Below, in pieces: positions 25,637-34,829 of a stretch of DNA of 43,831 nt. A program made the position numbers and the translations under genes. Origin of the DNA: Planctomycetota bacterium (GTDB lineage Bacteria > Planctomycetota > UBA1135 > GCA-002686595). Positions within the stretch are counted from its first letter, which is position 1. Each line of letters starts with the position of its first letter. The stretch covers positions 1-43,831 of the forward strand of contig JAPKBO010000006.1 in the NCBI GenBank assembly GCA_028823395.1, read 5' to 3'. Below the pieces are notes generated by a model that was not told the DNA's origin, searched no databases, and was given only the letters and a program-made list of their open reading frames with translations.

Positions 25637-28143
25637 GGCGCCTCCAGCTCTCCCGCCGCAGCGCTGGATGGCTCGGGGGCCTCACACTCATGGGGCCCAG
25701 GCCCGGACGCCAAGTGTTCCAGCAAACGTGCGGCGGTCTCCTTACCCAAAGGCCCCACCTCAGCTAAGGGCCCCACACAAGCTGGGCATCCCTGGGTGCA
25801 AGAGCACCGCACCAGCACTTGTCGGGCAGCGATCAAGAGGGAACGATGCTCGCGGAAGACCAACTCACCCAGGCCAACCCCACCCTGCACCCGGTCATAG
25901 AGATAGAGAGTGGGCCGCTTGAAATGGGGTGAACGCACCTGGGTGGAGATGCCCAAGTCGCTGGGCGAGCAACGCACATACAAAGGCGCGACACGCCGGA
26001 GAAGATTGCCCATTCCCCGCCAAGCCGAACCGCGATCCCCCCCTGCGAGCCCTAGATCCGCCGCCGTGGATTCGGACAACGTCAGCACGAAGGCCTCGGT
26101 GGTCAACTCTTCCGGCGGAAGGTGAATCTCCCCCGCACCTACGTTTTCGCGACTGTAGAAACGCACCTTCTTGTACTGCGTGGCGAGGGTCGTTACATGC
26201 ACCTCCCCCCGCCAAACGGAGTAGTCTTCTCCGCTGCATAGATCTCCGTCCTCAGGGAGAGCACTCATGGTCCCGGAGGTTCCAGCGGCACCGGCGGCCA
26301 CAACTTCAGGAGGAACAGGATGCGCCTCTCGCTCGCGCTGAGAGTGAGCTTCGAGCCGCAAGACCCGGACCTCGGTATTCGTCTCCGCATCGGTGAAGTA
26401 GTCCGAGTCCACTTTGCGCGCGTAGGCCCTACGGTTCGTGTGGTCGAAGCGCTCGATACGCCAGGTCACTCCCTGCACCTGATAGATGGCGCCCTCGTGG
26501 ACCTGGGTGATAGAGCTCTCGCGGTCCACCTCGCCAATGGCGCTGCCTGTATCCATGTCGAGCACCAAGACGTTATCCGCCTCACCACCGTTCAAGGACA
26601 CGTCCTGAGCGGGATAGGCGTCCGCCATCCAGTACCAGGTCGAACCGCGGCGGTGCAGGAAATGGGACTCCTCACAAAGGTAGTCCAGGATCGGTGCCGC
26701 TGGCGTCTGATCGTAGTCGGGTTCCCCCTTGAGCCCGCCGGTTTCTGGATCCTCGTGAAAGGGCAGCTCGAACGCCGCGCACTTGAGCTGCTCGGAAAGG
26801 ATCACCAGATTGTCGGGGTCGCTCGCCAATTCCTCCTTGGGCGCGGCAAAGAGCCAATCGGGGTGATGCACCAGGAACTGATCCACCGGCTCAGAGCGCG
26901 CAATCTGGATCACAAGGCTGGGCTTTCCACGTCGGCCCACACGCCCAGCCCGCTGCCAGAAAGAAGCCTGACTGCCCGGATACCCCACCAGCACGGCCAC
27001 GTCTAAAGCGCCGATGTCGATGCCCAACTCCAGCGCGTTGGTAGACACCACAACCTTGACCGTCCCGTCCTTGAGACCACTCTCTATCTCGCGCCGCATG
27101 TCGGGGAGATAGCCCCCCCGATACCCGCGCACCTGCTCAGGATCGAGCCCCATGCGCGCAGCACCCTCCTTGAGGTAGCGGGTCAGGACCTCCACCGCCG
27201 TACGCCGCCCGCAAAAGAAAATGACCTGCCGATTGGGGGCGCAAACCTCTCGCGCCAAGTCCCGTGCCTCCTCAAGCGCATTGGCGCGCAGACCAGCCAC
27301 GGGGTTGACGATGGGAGGATTCAGTACACCGAAGGTGCGCGCACCCGAAGGGCTGGCATCCTCATCAATCACCTCAAGATCCCGGCCGAAGAGCCGCCGC
27401 GCGTGGGCACCAGGATTCTTGAGCGTCGCAGACGAAGCTATAAAAGTGGGGTTCGCCCCGTAGTGCCGGGCGATGCGCAGGAGGCGTCGCAGCACATTAG
27501 CCACGCTTGATCCGAAGACGCCGGTAAGGGTGTGCACTTCATCGACAACCACATACTTCAGGTCACGAAAAAGCTCCGACCACTTGGCATGGTTCGGCAG
27601 GATCCCCTGGTGCAGCATGTGCGGATTGGTAAGGATCATGTGCCCGCGGTCCCGCAGGCTGCGCCGAACGGACGGCGGCGTGTCGCCGTCGTAGGTGAAG
27701 GCGTGCCAGGGCTGTTCCAGAGCCTGCACAAGGGCCGTCAGTCCGACGGTCTGGTCCTGGGAGAGAGCCTTGGTTGGAAAAAGGAAGAGGGCGCGCGCGG
27801 ACCCGTTACTCTCCAGAAGGGAGTGCAGTACAGGGGCCGTATAGCACAGGGTTTTACCCGAAGCCGTGGGCGTGGAAATGAGCACGTCCCGGCCAGCAAG
27901 TGCGGCCTCGATGGCACGTGCCTGGTGCGTATACAGTGAGTCCAGGCCCTGACTGGCCAGGACCTCCTTGAGGTGTGGATGCAGCCTATCTGGAAAAGGA
28001 GCACACGAGCCCACACGGGACTCGACCTCATGCCAGTGAACGAGCCGCGCTCGCCAGTGCGGATCAGATCGCAGGTGGGCGATCAGGTCGGGCAGCTCCC
28101 GGTTCAGACGGGACTGGCGCTGAGCGGCGGGAGAGGGATGCAT
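25633..28143 (-). CDS. mrfA: MrfA/YprA-type DEAD/DEAH-box helicase with C-terminal zinc motif
   Basis: An 836-residue superfamily 2 helicase. Motif Q-like YTHQARAI, Walker A TPTASGKTLCY (about residues 90-97), motif II DEVH (about 200), SSATLKNP, STNALELGIDIG, and QRAGRVGRRGKPSL (motif VI) are visible. Near residue 780 the four-cysteine motif CSCTQGCPACVGP of the DUF1998/MZB domain follows LYDRVQGGVGL, matching MrfA. In B. subtilis this helicase translocates 3'-5' on DNA and works with MrfB in interstrand-crosslink/adduct repair. It is translationally coupled to mrfB by a 4-base overlap. Confidence 0.92.
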   Translation of the reverse strand: MHPSPAAQRQSRLNRELPDLIAHLRSDPHWRARLVHWHEVESRVGSCAPFPDRLHPHLKEVLASQGLDSLYTHQARAIEAALAGRDVLISTPTASGKTLCYTAPVLHSLLESNGSARALFLFPTKALSQDQTVGLTALVQALEQPWHAFTYDGDTPPSVRRSLRDRGHMILTNPHMLHQGILPNHAKWSELFRDLKYVVVDEVHTLTGVFGSSVANVLRRLLRIARHYGANPTFIASSATLKNPGAHARRLFGRDLEVIDEDASPSGARTFGVLNPPIVNPVAGLRANALEEARDLAREVCAPNRQVIFFCGRRTAVEVLTRYLKEGAARMGLDPEQVRGYRGGYLPDMRREIESGLKDGTVKVVVSTNALELGIDIGALDVAVLVGYPGSQASFWQRAGRVGRRGKPSLVIQIARSEPVDQFLVHHPDWLFAAPKEELASDPDNLVILSEQLKCAAFELPFHEDPETGGLKGEPDYDQTPAAPILDYLCEESHFLHRRGSTWYWMADAYPAQDVSLNGGEADNVLVLDMDTGSAIGEVDRESSITQVHEGAIYQVQGVTWRIERFDHTNRRAYARKVDSDYFTDAETNTEVRVLRLEAHSQREREAHPVPPEVVAAGAAGTSGTMSALPEDGDLCSGEDYSVWRGEVHVTTLATQYKKVRFYSRENVGAGEIHLPPEELTTEAFVLTLSESTAADLGLAGGDRGSAWRGMGNLLRRVAPLYVRCSPSDLGISTQVRSPHFKRPTLYLYDRVQGGVGLGELVFREHRSLLIAARQVLVRCSCTQGCPACVGPLAEVGPLGKETAARLLEHLASGPGPHECEAPEPSSAAAGELEAP

Positions 28144-28257
28144 TGCGGGACGGACCGGACGTTCGGGTTTTGTGAGGGTACCCTAGGCCCGAGAGTGGAT
28201 CAAGGGTGCTCTAGCCCCCTTTGCCGGCCCCGTCCTGTCCCGCACCCCAACCCCGCC

Positions 28258-30024
28258 TCAGCGCAGCAAAGCGAGCAGTTCCCCGTGCAGTTGCGCCCGG
28301 GTTAGCACCGACTGGCTCTCACCGTAATCCGCTCGCACCTCGCCACGCTCCGTCAGGCCGATGCTTACCACGGTCTCCTCCCCACCAGCGCCCACGAGTT
28401 TCACCTCCACAACATCCGTCAGGACGGCACGCTCAGAAAGGTGCAGTTCCGCCCGAAGGTGGGTCAAGTGGTCGAGCAGAGGACGCAACTCCCGTGCCTC
28501 GACTCGCACACGCACATCCTTGTTGGGATAGATCCAGGTTCCTTGAACGCTGCGCTGGTAGAGACGCTCTTCGCCAGCCCCCCTAACCACAAGTTGCTTA
28601 AGCCGGATTTCATCCACGGTGTACACAAAACGCGACAGCAACTTCAGCGGATCCAAGTCTAAGAGTTCTCGCAGCGCGCTTCCGACCAATCCCACAGCGG
28701 ATTCCCGCTCGCGTAGAAATGCAAACTGCCGAGCCCCTGTGTCTGAAGGAACCGCCGCGCCAATCCAACCGCCGTGCCGTTGATCGCCAGCTTCGACAAA
28801 GAACCCCAAACGCTTGGAGAGATCAGGGTCGAAGTAATCACTAACGGATTCATTCCACAGGTAATCGTGCACCTTCTCCTGCTCGATTACCGACAGAATC
28901 CCCTCCACGGCAGAGGGTTCCGCGGGCCGCCCCTCGCCCCACTTCCCTTCAGCGTCCAAGTGGCTCAGACTCCAGGCCTGACTGCCCGCCGTACGCGATA
29001 GGCGCAATGACCCCTCCGGCCTAAAGAGCAGCACCCTCTCGATTTCACGACGGAAGATGCGCGTCAGTGCCTCGTCATAAAGCTTGGAGGCGTCGAAGAA
29101 CACAGCCTCTAGATCGCGTCCCTGGACCGTCCAGATATTGGGTAGGCCAACGCGTCTGCAGAAATACGTCCCCAACTTGGAGGCAAACTCCACCGTCTGC
29201 GCCTCGCCACGCTGGTCAATCAACGTCAAGGTGAACCAGGGCTCATGCAATCCGAACTTCTCAAGTGGAGGCGGATCGAAATCCGAGACGAACTGATCCA
29301 CGCCCAGGCGCGCTAATACCTCGGCCCAGGTGGCCACAGCCGCAGGGTCCCCGTGCAAACGCAGAGGGCGTTCCATGAACCAGTTTGACTGCTGGCGTTG
29401 AACCTCAAGGTCCAGCGGAACCTGCACGTCACCGCGATAGTCCAAGCCCCGTCGGGAGATGCTCACAACGCTCTTGCCATCGACTTCAAAGATGCGCCGA
29501 CTGCGCCATTCGACGAGGTCATTCTCGAGCGCGACCTCGAGGTTGCGCATGGTGCGCAGAGTGCGGCCGTCCACCTCTGCGAACACGCGCATCTGGTCCA
29601 GATCCACCGCGCCCATGCTCACCCGGTGCAGACGCTCGGTGCCATCATCGAGAAGTTCGCTTAGCTCCAGCACGGCGCGTGGAGAGGACAGGCTGGACTG
29701 GGCCAGTCCCTGCTCCTCCGCCGGCACGAGCCAAGCCGTGTTTGTTGTGACCCGCAAAAGCGCGAGAACGAGCTCCTGCCGAGCAGGATAAGCGATGGGA
29801 TCCACGATATTCCAAACGCCCCTGCCATCGCGCGCGAGCCCCAACTGCATGGAGCGCTCAACGTTGTCCACCCGTATGCGATTCACCCGCGACGGATCAA
29901 GCCCTTCAAAGAGCGCGAACTCCCCTCGGCCGAAGTCCGGGTCTTCACGCTGCCCCTGGAACCAGGCGGCCAGACCGAGGCTCAGGACTAAAAGTGCCAG
30001 CAGCGCAGTCGTCACGCGACTCAT
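28258..30024 (-). CDS. DUF4340-type protein of the GldAFG-like ABC cluster
   Basis: A 588-residue protein with one N-terminal membrane anchor (TALLALLVLSLGLAAWF) and a large, presumably periplasmic, part made of repeated domains. Segments such as GLDPSRVNRIRVDN, RRIFEVDGKSVVSISRRG and YTVDEIRLKQLVVRG recur at intervals and look like the DUF4340 'f.. d.. v..i.i...' units. Proteins of this type regularly follow GldG in bacterial ABC clusters of unknown substrate. Its start overlaps the GldG stop by 4 bases and it is the last gene in the series; 114 bases separate it from mrfA. Confidence 0.72.
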   Translation of the reverse strand: MSRVTTALLALLVLSLGLAAWFQGQREDPDFGRGEFALFEGLDPSRVNRIRVDNVERSMQLGLARDGRGVWNIVDPIAYPARQELVLALLRVTTNTAWLVPAEEQGLAQSSLSSPRAVLELSELLDDGTERLHRVSMGAVDLDQMRVFAEVDGRTLRTMRNLEVALENDLVEWRSRRIFEVDGKSVVSISRRGLDYRGDVQVPLDLEVQRQQSNWFMERPLRLHGDPAAVATWAEVLARLGVDQFVSDFDPPPLEKFGLHEPWFTLTLIDQRGEAQTVEFASKLGTYFCRRVGLPNIWTVQGRDLEAVFFDASKLYDEALTRIFRREIERVLLFRPEGSLRLSRTAGSQAWSLSHLDAEGKWGEGRPAEPSAVEGILSVIEQEKVHDYLWNESVSDYFDPDLSKRLGFFVEAGDQRHGGWIGAAVPSDTGARQFAFLRERESAVGLVGSALRELLDLDPLKLLSRFVYTVDEIRLKQLVVRGAGEERLYQRSVQGTWIYPNKDVRVRVEARELRPLLDHLTHLRAELHLSERAVLTDVVEVKLVGAGGEETVVSIGLTERGEVRADYGESQSVLTRAQLHGELLALLR

Positions 30025-31616
30025 CCCGTCGTTCCCCCGCGTGCACGCCGACGGGCCACTAGAATCCCCAGCAGCAGGCAGAGTCCGGGAAGGTAGCCCC
30101 AGGCCAGACGGCTCAGGAGCGGCAACGCCGTCCCGCGTTTGCTGACAGGGATCAACCGGACGTCCGGATTGCGCGCGGAGATCGACAAGCGATACTCGCG
30201 ATCCAGGGTCCAGTTGTAGATGTTGCGCAACAGATCCTGGTTGTAGCGGAAGGCGCCGTTGGTAAAGGCCATGGATGACCCCACCACCACCACGCGCGCC
30301 TGGGGTTTTTCATCCATGGCGGGCTGGGGCCTCGAATCTGCAGGCGGAAACGCCGAGGCCAATGCCAACTCAAAACGTCGCCCCGTGGCCTCAATGGCCG
30401 GATCCGGGCGGAAGTCCAAGGTGGGGCCCGTCCGCCCCGGTTGGAAGCCGTCCACCCAGGATTCGGCCGAGGAGAAGAACAGCGGCGAGGTCACACCGCC
30501 AGCGGGCTGGGCCATGCGCCGCACGGGATGCGTACCCGACACGACAAAGCTGCGCTCGGCACGCTTGATCGGCAACAGCATGGGGTGACCCGCAATATTG
30601 TTCGGGCTCACGGCAAACGACGAAACCTTGGGATCTCCAACGGACAAGCGTCCGGTCTGGGGATCCACAACGGGCTGACAGACGATGCCCTCCTGAATCT
30701 CGATTCCAAAGCGCGCGCTGAGTTCACCCAGGCGGCTAGTGGCGAGGACAGAGTCTTCGGGGTGAGGAACGAGGACCATACGTCCGCCAGCTCGCACCCA
30801 AACCTCAATGCTGTCCAAGAGCTCGTCGCTTAGGGCATCGGTCGGGCCGATCAGCGAGAGGCATGCGCAGTCCTCAGGGATGGGCCCATCCGTGAGTGGA
30901 TTCCAACGGCTGACCCCCAGGCCATCCTCTGCCAACTGTCGGTCGAGCTCGCTCAGCCCGCTTGAGCTTGTATCGTCCACCTCACGCTCCCCGTGCCCCA
31001 CGACGAAATAGACCTCACGTGCGGCGCCACGGGTCACCTTCAGCATGGCTGAGATGATTGCTCGCTCGGCGGCGAACTCCACGATCTGAGCTGGACGCGA
31101 TTCCGGAGGTGGTGCACCCGGATCGAACACGGCCAAGCCGCCGTTCAATGACACCACTTCCCTTTGGTCGCCGAATGAAACCACAACGCAGTTCTCGAAA
31201 CCCCGGAGGCGGAGCTCGGACAGGCGTCGCTCGATGGCCTCAGCATCGCGAACATCATTCTCCCGCAGATCCACCTGATCGAAGCTGGCATCGCGCAGGG
31301 TCCGCATCAGCCGTCTCGTGCGCTCCTGGGCGATGTAGGCGACCTGAGTCAGGGGTGGCTCCTCGGGGCGGAAAAACACGTCCAACGTGACAATCCCGGG
31401 CAGGCGTTCGAGCACGCTCGAGCTGGCTTCCCCCACCGTATTCTGACCCGTTTCCGTCCAGTCCATGCGCACGCGCAGACCCGGCCGAGCCGCGAGCCAA
31501 TTGATGAGCAACACAGCCGTTAGGGCCAAACCCACAGTCAAGACCACTCGACTGGCAATCCAGAAACGCGCAGCCATACCCTGACGCTCGCTGCCCTTTT
31601 GAACTTCACCGCTCAT
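30021..31616 (-). CDS. GldG-like auxiliary protein of an ABC exporter
   Basis: A 531-residue protein. An N-terminal TM (SRVVLTVGLALTAVLLINWLAA) and a C-terminal TM (LAWGYLPGLCLLLGILVARRR) bracket a large extracytoplasmic domain. The N-terminal DWTETGQNTVGEASSSVL fits the 'DLT..k.ysLS..t..ll' start of GldG/IflG family proteins, and YFVVGHGERE and WVRAGGRMVLVP match the ABC_transp_aux domain. The ATG at 31616 overlaps the permease TGA (ATGA), so I prefer it to a GTG 9 bases upstream. Together with the permease and ATPase it forms a Gld-type complex of unknown cargo. Confidence 0.82.
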   Translation of the reverse strand: MSGEVQKGSERQGMAARFWIASRVVLTVGLALTAVLLINWLAARPGLRVRMDWTETGQNTVGEASSSVLERLPGIVTLDVFFRPEEPPLTQVAYIAQERTRRLMRTLRDASFDQVDLRENDVRDAEAIERRLSELRLRGFENCVVVSFGDQREVVSLNGGLAVFDPGAPPPESRPAQIVEFAAERAIISAMLKVTRGAAREVYFVVGHGEREVDDTSSSGLSELDRQLAEDGLGVSRWNPLTDGPIPEDCACLSLIGPTDALSDELLDSIEVWVRAGGRMVLVPHPEDSVLATSRLGELSARFGIEIQEGIVCQPVVDPQTGRLSVGDPKVSSFAVSPNNIAGHPMLLPIKRAERSFVVSGTHPVRRMAQPAGGVTSPLFFSSAESWVDGFQPGRTGPTLDFRPDPAIEATGRRFELALASAFPPADSRPQPAMDEKPQARVVVVGSSMAFTNGAFRYNQDLLRNIYNWTLDREYRLSISARNPDVRLIPVSKRGTALPLLSRLAWGYLPGLCLLLGILVARRRARGGTTG

Positions 31617-32404
31617 CCGCGCCACCTCCGGGCCTCGAGACTGCGAGTGGTCAGGAAAAGGAACAGGCCAATCCAGGTAAAGAAAAAGATCACCTCAGCG
31701 GAATCGAGGACACCTTGAAAGTAGGAGTTGCCGAAGTGCCGGCGAACATCCATACGCTCCAGCGCTCCACCGATCCAGGCCTCAGCTACCTCGAAACCTC
31801 CGAACAGGTCCGCGAACAGAACGCGCATCTGGACGAGCAGCATGCCCCCTAGTGCGGGCATCATGACCCACAGCAGGCAGGCCATGAACGCCAGGAAGGC
31901 AGCCAACAGCGGTATGTCCGTTAGGGAACAGGCAACCAGACCTATGGCCACGAAGAGGGCCGAAGACAGTACAGCTCCCAGATAGATAGTGATCACCTGC
32001 CCCCAGTCTGGTTCCACGCCCCAAAGGGACAGGGCCGCCGCGTAGATCAGCAGGGATGACCAGAGGGTCGCCATGAACGCCGTTCCCGCCAGGAACTTGC
32101 CGGTCACAACGGCCGCGTCACTAACCGGCGCGGTACGGAGATACTCGAGGGTTCCGTTGGCTGCCTCTTCGGTCAAGAGGCGCATGGCCAGCAGCGGCGA
32201 CAGCACTAACATCAATGCCCAAAAGAAAAAGTTGCCGCCGAAGACGAACTCTAGAGAGGCCGTCGCGTCTCCCTGAGTCTGACTGAGAACCAGCGAAAAC
32301 AGGTAGCCGTTAAGGAGCAGGGAGACAAAGAGCAGAATCCATGCCAAGGGCGCAGCAAAGAGCCCGGCCAGCTCGCGCCGAAAGATGATCAGGGTGCCCC
32401 TCAC
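31613..32404 (-). CDS. ABC-2 family transporter permease (GldF-like)
   Basis: A 263-residue integral membrane protein with about six hydrophobic segments, beginning FRRELAGLFAAPLAWILLF. The segment LLTEEAANGTLEYLRTAPVSDAAVVTGKFL is the characteristic ABC-2 permease coupling region. It overlaps the ATPase gene upstream and the GldG-like gene downstream by 4 bases each. No substrate can be inferred. Confidence 0.88.
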   Translation of the reverse strand: MRGTLIIFRRELAGLFAAPLAWILLFVSLLLNGYLFSLVLSQTQGDATASLEFVFGGNFFFWALMLVLSPLLAMRLLTEEAANGTLEYLRTAPVSDAAVVTGKFLAGTAFMATLWSSLLIYAAALSLWGVEPDWGQVITIYLGAVLSSALFVAIGLVACSLTDIPLLAAFLAFMACLLWVMMPALGGMLLVQMRVLFADLFGGFEVAEAWIGGALERMDVRRHFGNSYFQGVLDSAEVIFFFTWIGLFLFLTTRSLEARRWRG

Positions 32405-33606
32405 GCCTCGTCCTCCTCATCCTCGCAGCCTTCGTCTTGCGTATCGCCGGAGCCCACGGGCTTGGAGAGGTCCCGACTGCCGCCACCGTCGAAGGGATTC
32501 AGGCTGTAGAAGTTGTCCTTCTGGCCCGGAGTGCCAAGTGACGGGGCTTCAACCGCGGGCGCTAAAGGCATGAGATCCAACCCCATACCAGAGATGCCAT
32601 CCAGGACTATGGGCTCAACGGAGAGGGAGACGGGGGCGGGTGCAGGCGCAGACCGCGGTGCCGGCGCGATCGAACCATCGCCCACCACTAGGCTCGCAAA
32701 GAGGGATTCCAGTGTCGGCCGTACCTCAGAGAGTTCGCGGAGGGCCCAACCCTTCATGGCCGCGAGGGCACCCACGTCCTCCCGCAAATCGCCGCTCCCG
32801 CTCAGAGTGAAGCCGTCGTGGATGCCCACGCGCTCTGTGATCTGCACATCCTCCACACCGGGCAGGGTGGCGAGCAGGTCGCGCGCGGCCTCTGCGTCCC
32901 CCACCACGGCTTCCAGACGTACGTGTCCCCGACCTCCAAGAGTCGCAATCAGTTCCTCACGCGCGCCGTCCGCCACCACGCGGCCCTCGCGCAGAATAAT
33001 AACGCGGTCACTCATGCTCTCTACCTCCGCCAGGATGTGAGAGGACAGAAGCACCGTGTGCTCCCCGGCTAGTTCGCGGATCAGGGTTCGCACCTCCGCG
33101 CGCTGCAGAGGGTCGAGACCACTGGTTGGCTCATCGAGAATCAAAACCTTGGGATTGGGAAGCAGGGCCACCGCCAGTCCCACACGTTGGCGCAGGCCAC
33201 GGGACAGATGCCCCACGAGCTGACGCTTGCGGTCCAACACCCCCACCCTTTCGAGAACCTCAGGCACGCGGCCCATCAGTTGCTTGCGGCCCATTCCATG
33301 TAGACGGCCCTGGAAGGCCATCATCTCCTCGACCCGCATCTCCTTATAGAGAGGTACCGATTCGGGGAGGTAGCCGATGTTCTGGCGCACTTTTAGGGAG
33401 TCACGTAGAACGTCGTAGCCGGCCACCCGGAGTACATCCGCCGAAGTGGCCGCCAGATAGCCGGTCAGGATGCGCATGCTGGTGGTCTTGCCCGCGCCAT
33501 TGGGGCCCAAGAAACCCACGACCTCCCCAGGCTCAAGGGAGAAGCTCACGTCATCCACGGCTACAAGGGAGCCGAACCGGCGGGTCAAGTGGGATACTTC
33601 AATCAT
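32401..33606 (-). CDS. ABC transporter ATP-binding protein (GldA-like) with long C-terminal extension
   Basis: A 401-residue ATPase starting at MIEVSHLTRRFG. Walker A GPNGAGKTT (34-42), the Q-loop region NIGYLPESVPLY, signature LSRGLRQRVG (in place of LSGG, as in GldA-type proteins), Walker B VLILDEPTSGLDP and the H-loop LLSSHI are intact. Residues about 215-300 form the accessory domain common in ABC-2 exporters; after about 315 a Pro/Ala-rich region and acidic tail (GCEDEEDEA) are added, which is longer than usual. It is first in the four-gene cluster, divergent from the isomerase-like gene. Confidence 0.9.
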   Translation of the reverse strand: MIEVSHLTRRFGSLVAVDDVSFSLEPGEVVGFLGPNGAGKTTSMRILTGYLAATSADVLRVAGYDVLRDSLKVRQNIGYLPESVPLYKEMRVEEMMAFQGRLHGMGRKQLMGRVPEVLERVGVLDRKRQLVGHLSRGLRQRVGLAVALLPNPKVLILDEPTSGLDPLQRAEVRTLIRELAGEHTVLLSSHILAEVESMSDRVIILREGRVVADGAREELIATLGGRGHVRLEAVVGDAEAARDLLATLPGVEDVQITERVGIHDGFTLSGSGDLREDVGALAAMKGWALRELSEVRPTLESLFASLVVGDGSIAPAPRSAPAPAPVSLSVEPIVLDGISGMGLDLMPLAPAVEAPSLGTPGQKDNFYSLNPFDGGGSRDLSKPVGSGDTQDEGCEDEEDEA

Positions 33607-33722
33607 GGAGCGCAGGAGGGTACCCGTAGCTGAGGCGAGCCTCAACGGAGGGACACAAACCAACGCCGGGTAGGAACTCACGTTCAAACCCCGTGCCAGG
33701 AGATTTCGACTATGAATCCGCG

Positions 33723-33738
33723 CCTGGGGACGCCCAGG
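33723..33738. repeat. Inverted repeat in the ABC/isomerase divergent region
   Basis: Perfect 6-bp stem CCTGGG/CCCAGG with a GACG loop. It lies between divergent start codons and lacks a T-run, so a terminator is unlikely. It could be an operator half-site pair or leader structure. Confidence 0.4.
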
Positions 33739-33784
33739 GACGGTCTGGGGCCTAACCGGTGCAAAATCGCCCCCGCCATGTGCG

Positions 33785-33804
33785 CTGGGCGCACACGCGC
33801 CCAG
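33785..33804. repeat. Strong 8-bp inverted repeat upstream of the isomerase-like gene
   Basis: Perfect stem CTGGGCGC/GCGCCCAG with an ACAC loop, about 100 bases before the isomerase-like start. The spacing (4-base centre) also fits a DNA-binding operator. The remainder of the 296-base divergent region (33607-33902) shows no coding region. Confidence 0.45.
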
Positions 33805-33902
33805 TCACCGCGAATGGGTCCCCGCCATCACAGAAAGGCCTCCAGCGGCATGTGTGGTGGCGCTATGCTGCTGCCCTCCCTCCACCCACCTATTACATCT
33901 TC

Positions 33903-34829
33903 ATGCAACGACGCGATCTCCTCCATGGCGCTGCCCTCTTGGGCGCAGGTGCCTCCCTCTCTCCTCTCGCCGCAGCCGGACAACCGACCAGGCCTCCGGC
34001 GGGACCGGGCGCGCCCTTCAAGCTGCCCTACGCCCCACACTTCGGCATGTTCAAGAACCATGCGGGCGGCGATCTTGTTGACCAACTCAACTTCATGGCG
34101 GCCGAGGGCTTTACCGCCCTGGAAGACAACGGAATGATGCGCAAGTCCGTGGAGGACCAGAACCGGGTCGCGCAGAACATGCAGCGCCTTGGCATGCACA
34201 TGGGCGTCTTCGTCTGCAACTTCGGTACGGCCTTTGGCAAGCAGTCGTTCGTCTCCGGCAAGAAGGAGTTCGAGGACAACTTCAAGAACGATCTCACTAA
34301 GGCCATCGAGACGGCCAAGCGTGTGAATGCAACCTGGATGACCGTAGTCTTGGGCGACCGCCATCCGGGCAAGCGTCAGGGATTCCAAGACGCGCGCGCC
34401 ATCGAGATGCTGCGCCGCGGAGCAGAAATGCTCGAGCCCCATAACCTAGTAATGGTGATGGAGCCTCTGAACTTCCGCGACCATGCAGGCATGTTCCTTC
34501 AGCGCAGTGATCATGCCTACATGCTGGCCAAAGCCGTGGACTCTCCCGCGGTCAAGATCTTATTCGACATCTACCACCAGGCCATCTCCGAGGGCAACCT
34601 CATCCCCAACATCGACCTGTGCTGGGATGAGATTGGGTACTTCCAGATCGGTGACAACCCCGGTCGCAAGGAACCCACGACCGGCGACGTGAACTACAAA
34701 AATATCTTCCGGCACATCCACAAGAAGGGCTGGAAGGGGATCCTGGGAATGGAGCACGGAAATTCCAAGGGCGGCAAGGATGGCGAGCGCGCCGTCATCG
34801 ACGCCTATCGGGAAGTGGACAACTTCTAA
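33903..34829 (+). CDS. Tat-exported hydroxypyruvate isomerase-like TIM-barrel protein
   Basis: A 308-residue protein from the ATG at 33903, which opens with a twin-arginine signal (QRRDLLHGAALLGAGASL). The mature part matches the xylose isomerase-like TIM-barrel/hydroxypyruvate isomerase family: FGMFKNHAGGDLVDQLNFMA, VMVMEPLNFRDH (metal Glu), LFDIYHQ, YFQIGDNPGR and GILGMEHGNS (last Glu). Enzymes of this fold isomerise or epimerise sugars and keto acids. Its stop overlaps the sulfatase start (TAATG), so the two are probably translated together, as expected for exported carbohydrate breakdown. The exact substrate is not assignable. Confidence 0.85.
   Translation: MQRRDLLHGAALLGAGASLSPLAAAGQPTRPPAGPGAPFKLPYAPHFGMFKNHAGGDLVDQLNFMAAEGFTALEDNGMMRKSVEDQNRVAQNMQRLGMHMGVFVCNFGTAFGKQSFVSGKKEFEDNFKNDLTKAIETAKRVNATWMTVVLGDRHPGKRQGFQDARAIEMLRRGAEMLEPHNLVMVMEPLNFRDHAGMFLQRSDHAYMLAKAVDSPAVKILFDIYHQAISEGNLIPNIDLCWDEIGYFQIGDNPGRKEPTTGDVNYKNIFRHIHKKGWKGILGMEHGNSKGGKDGERAVIDAYREVDNF

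Noticed and set aside
28144-28257. SOS (LexA) box upstream of mrfA, from a CGAACGTCCG on the minus strand
   Set aside because: The spaced CGAAC-N4-GTTCG pattern is not met. A TTGATC/TACCCT pair on the minus strand is only a weak promoter candidate.
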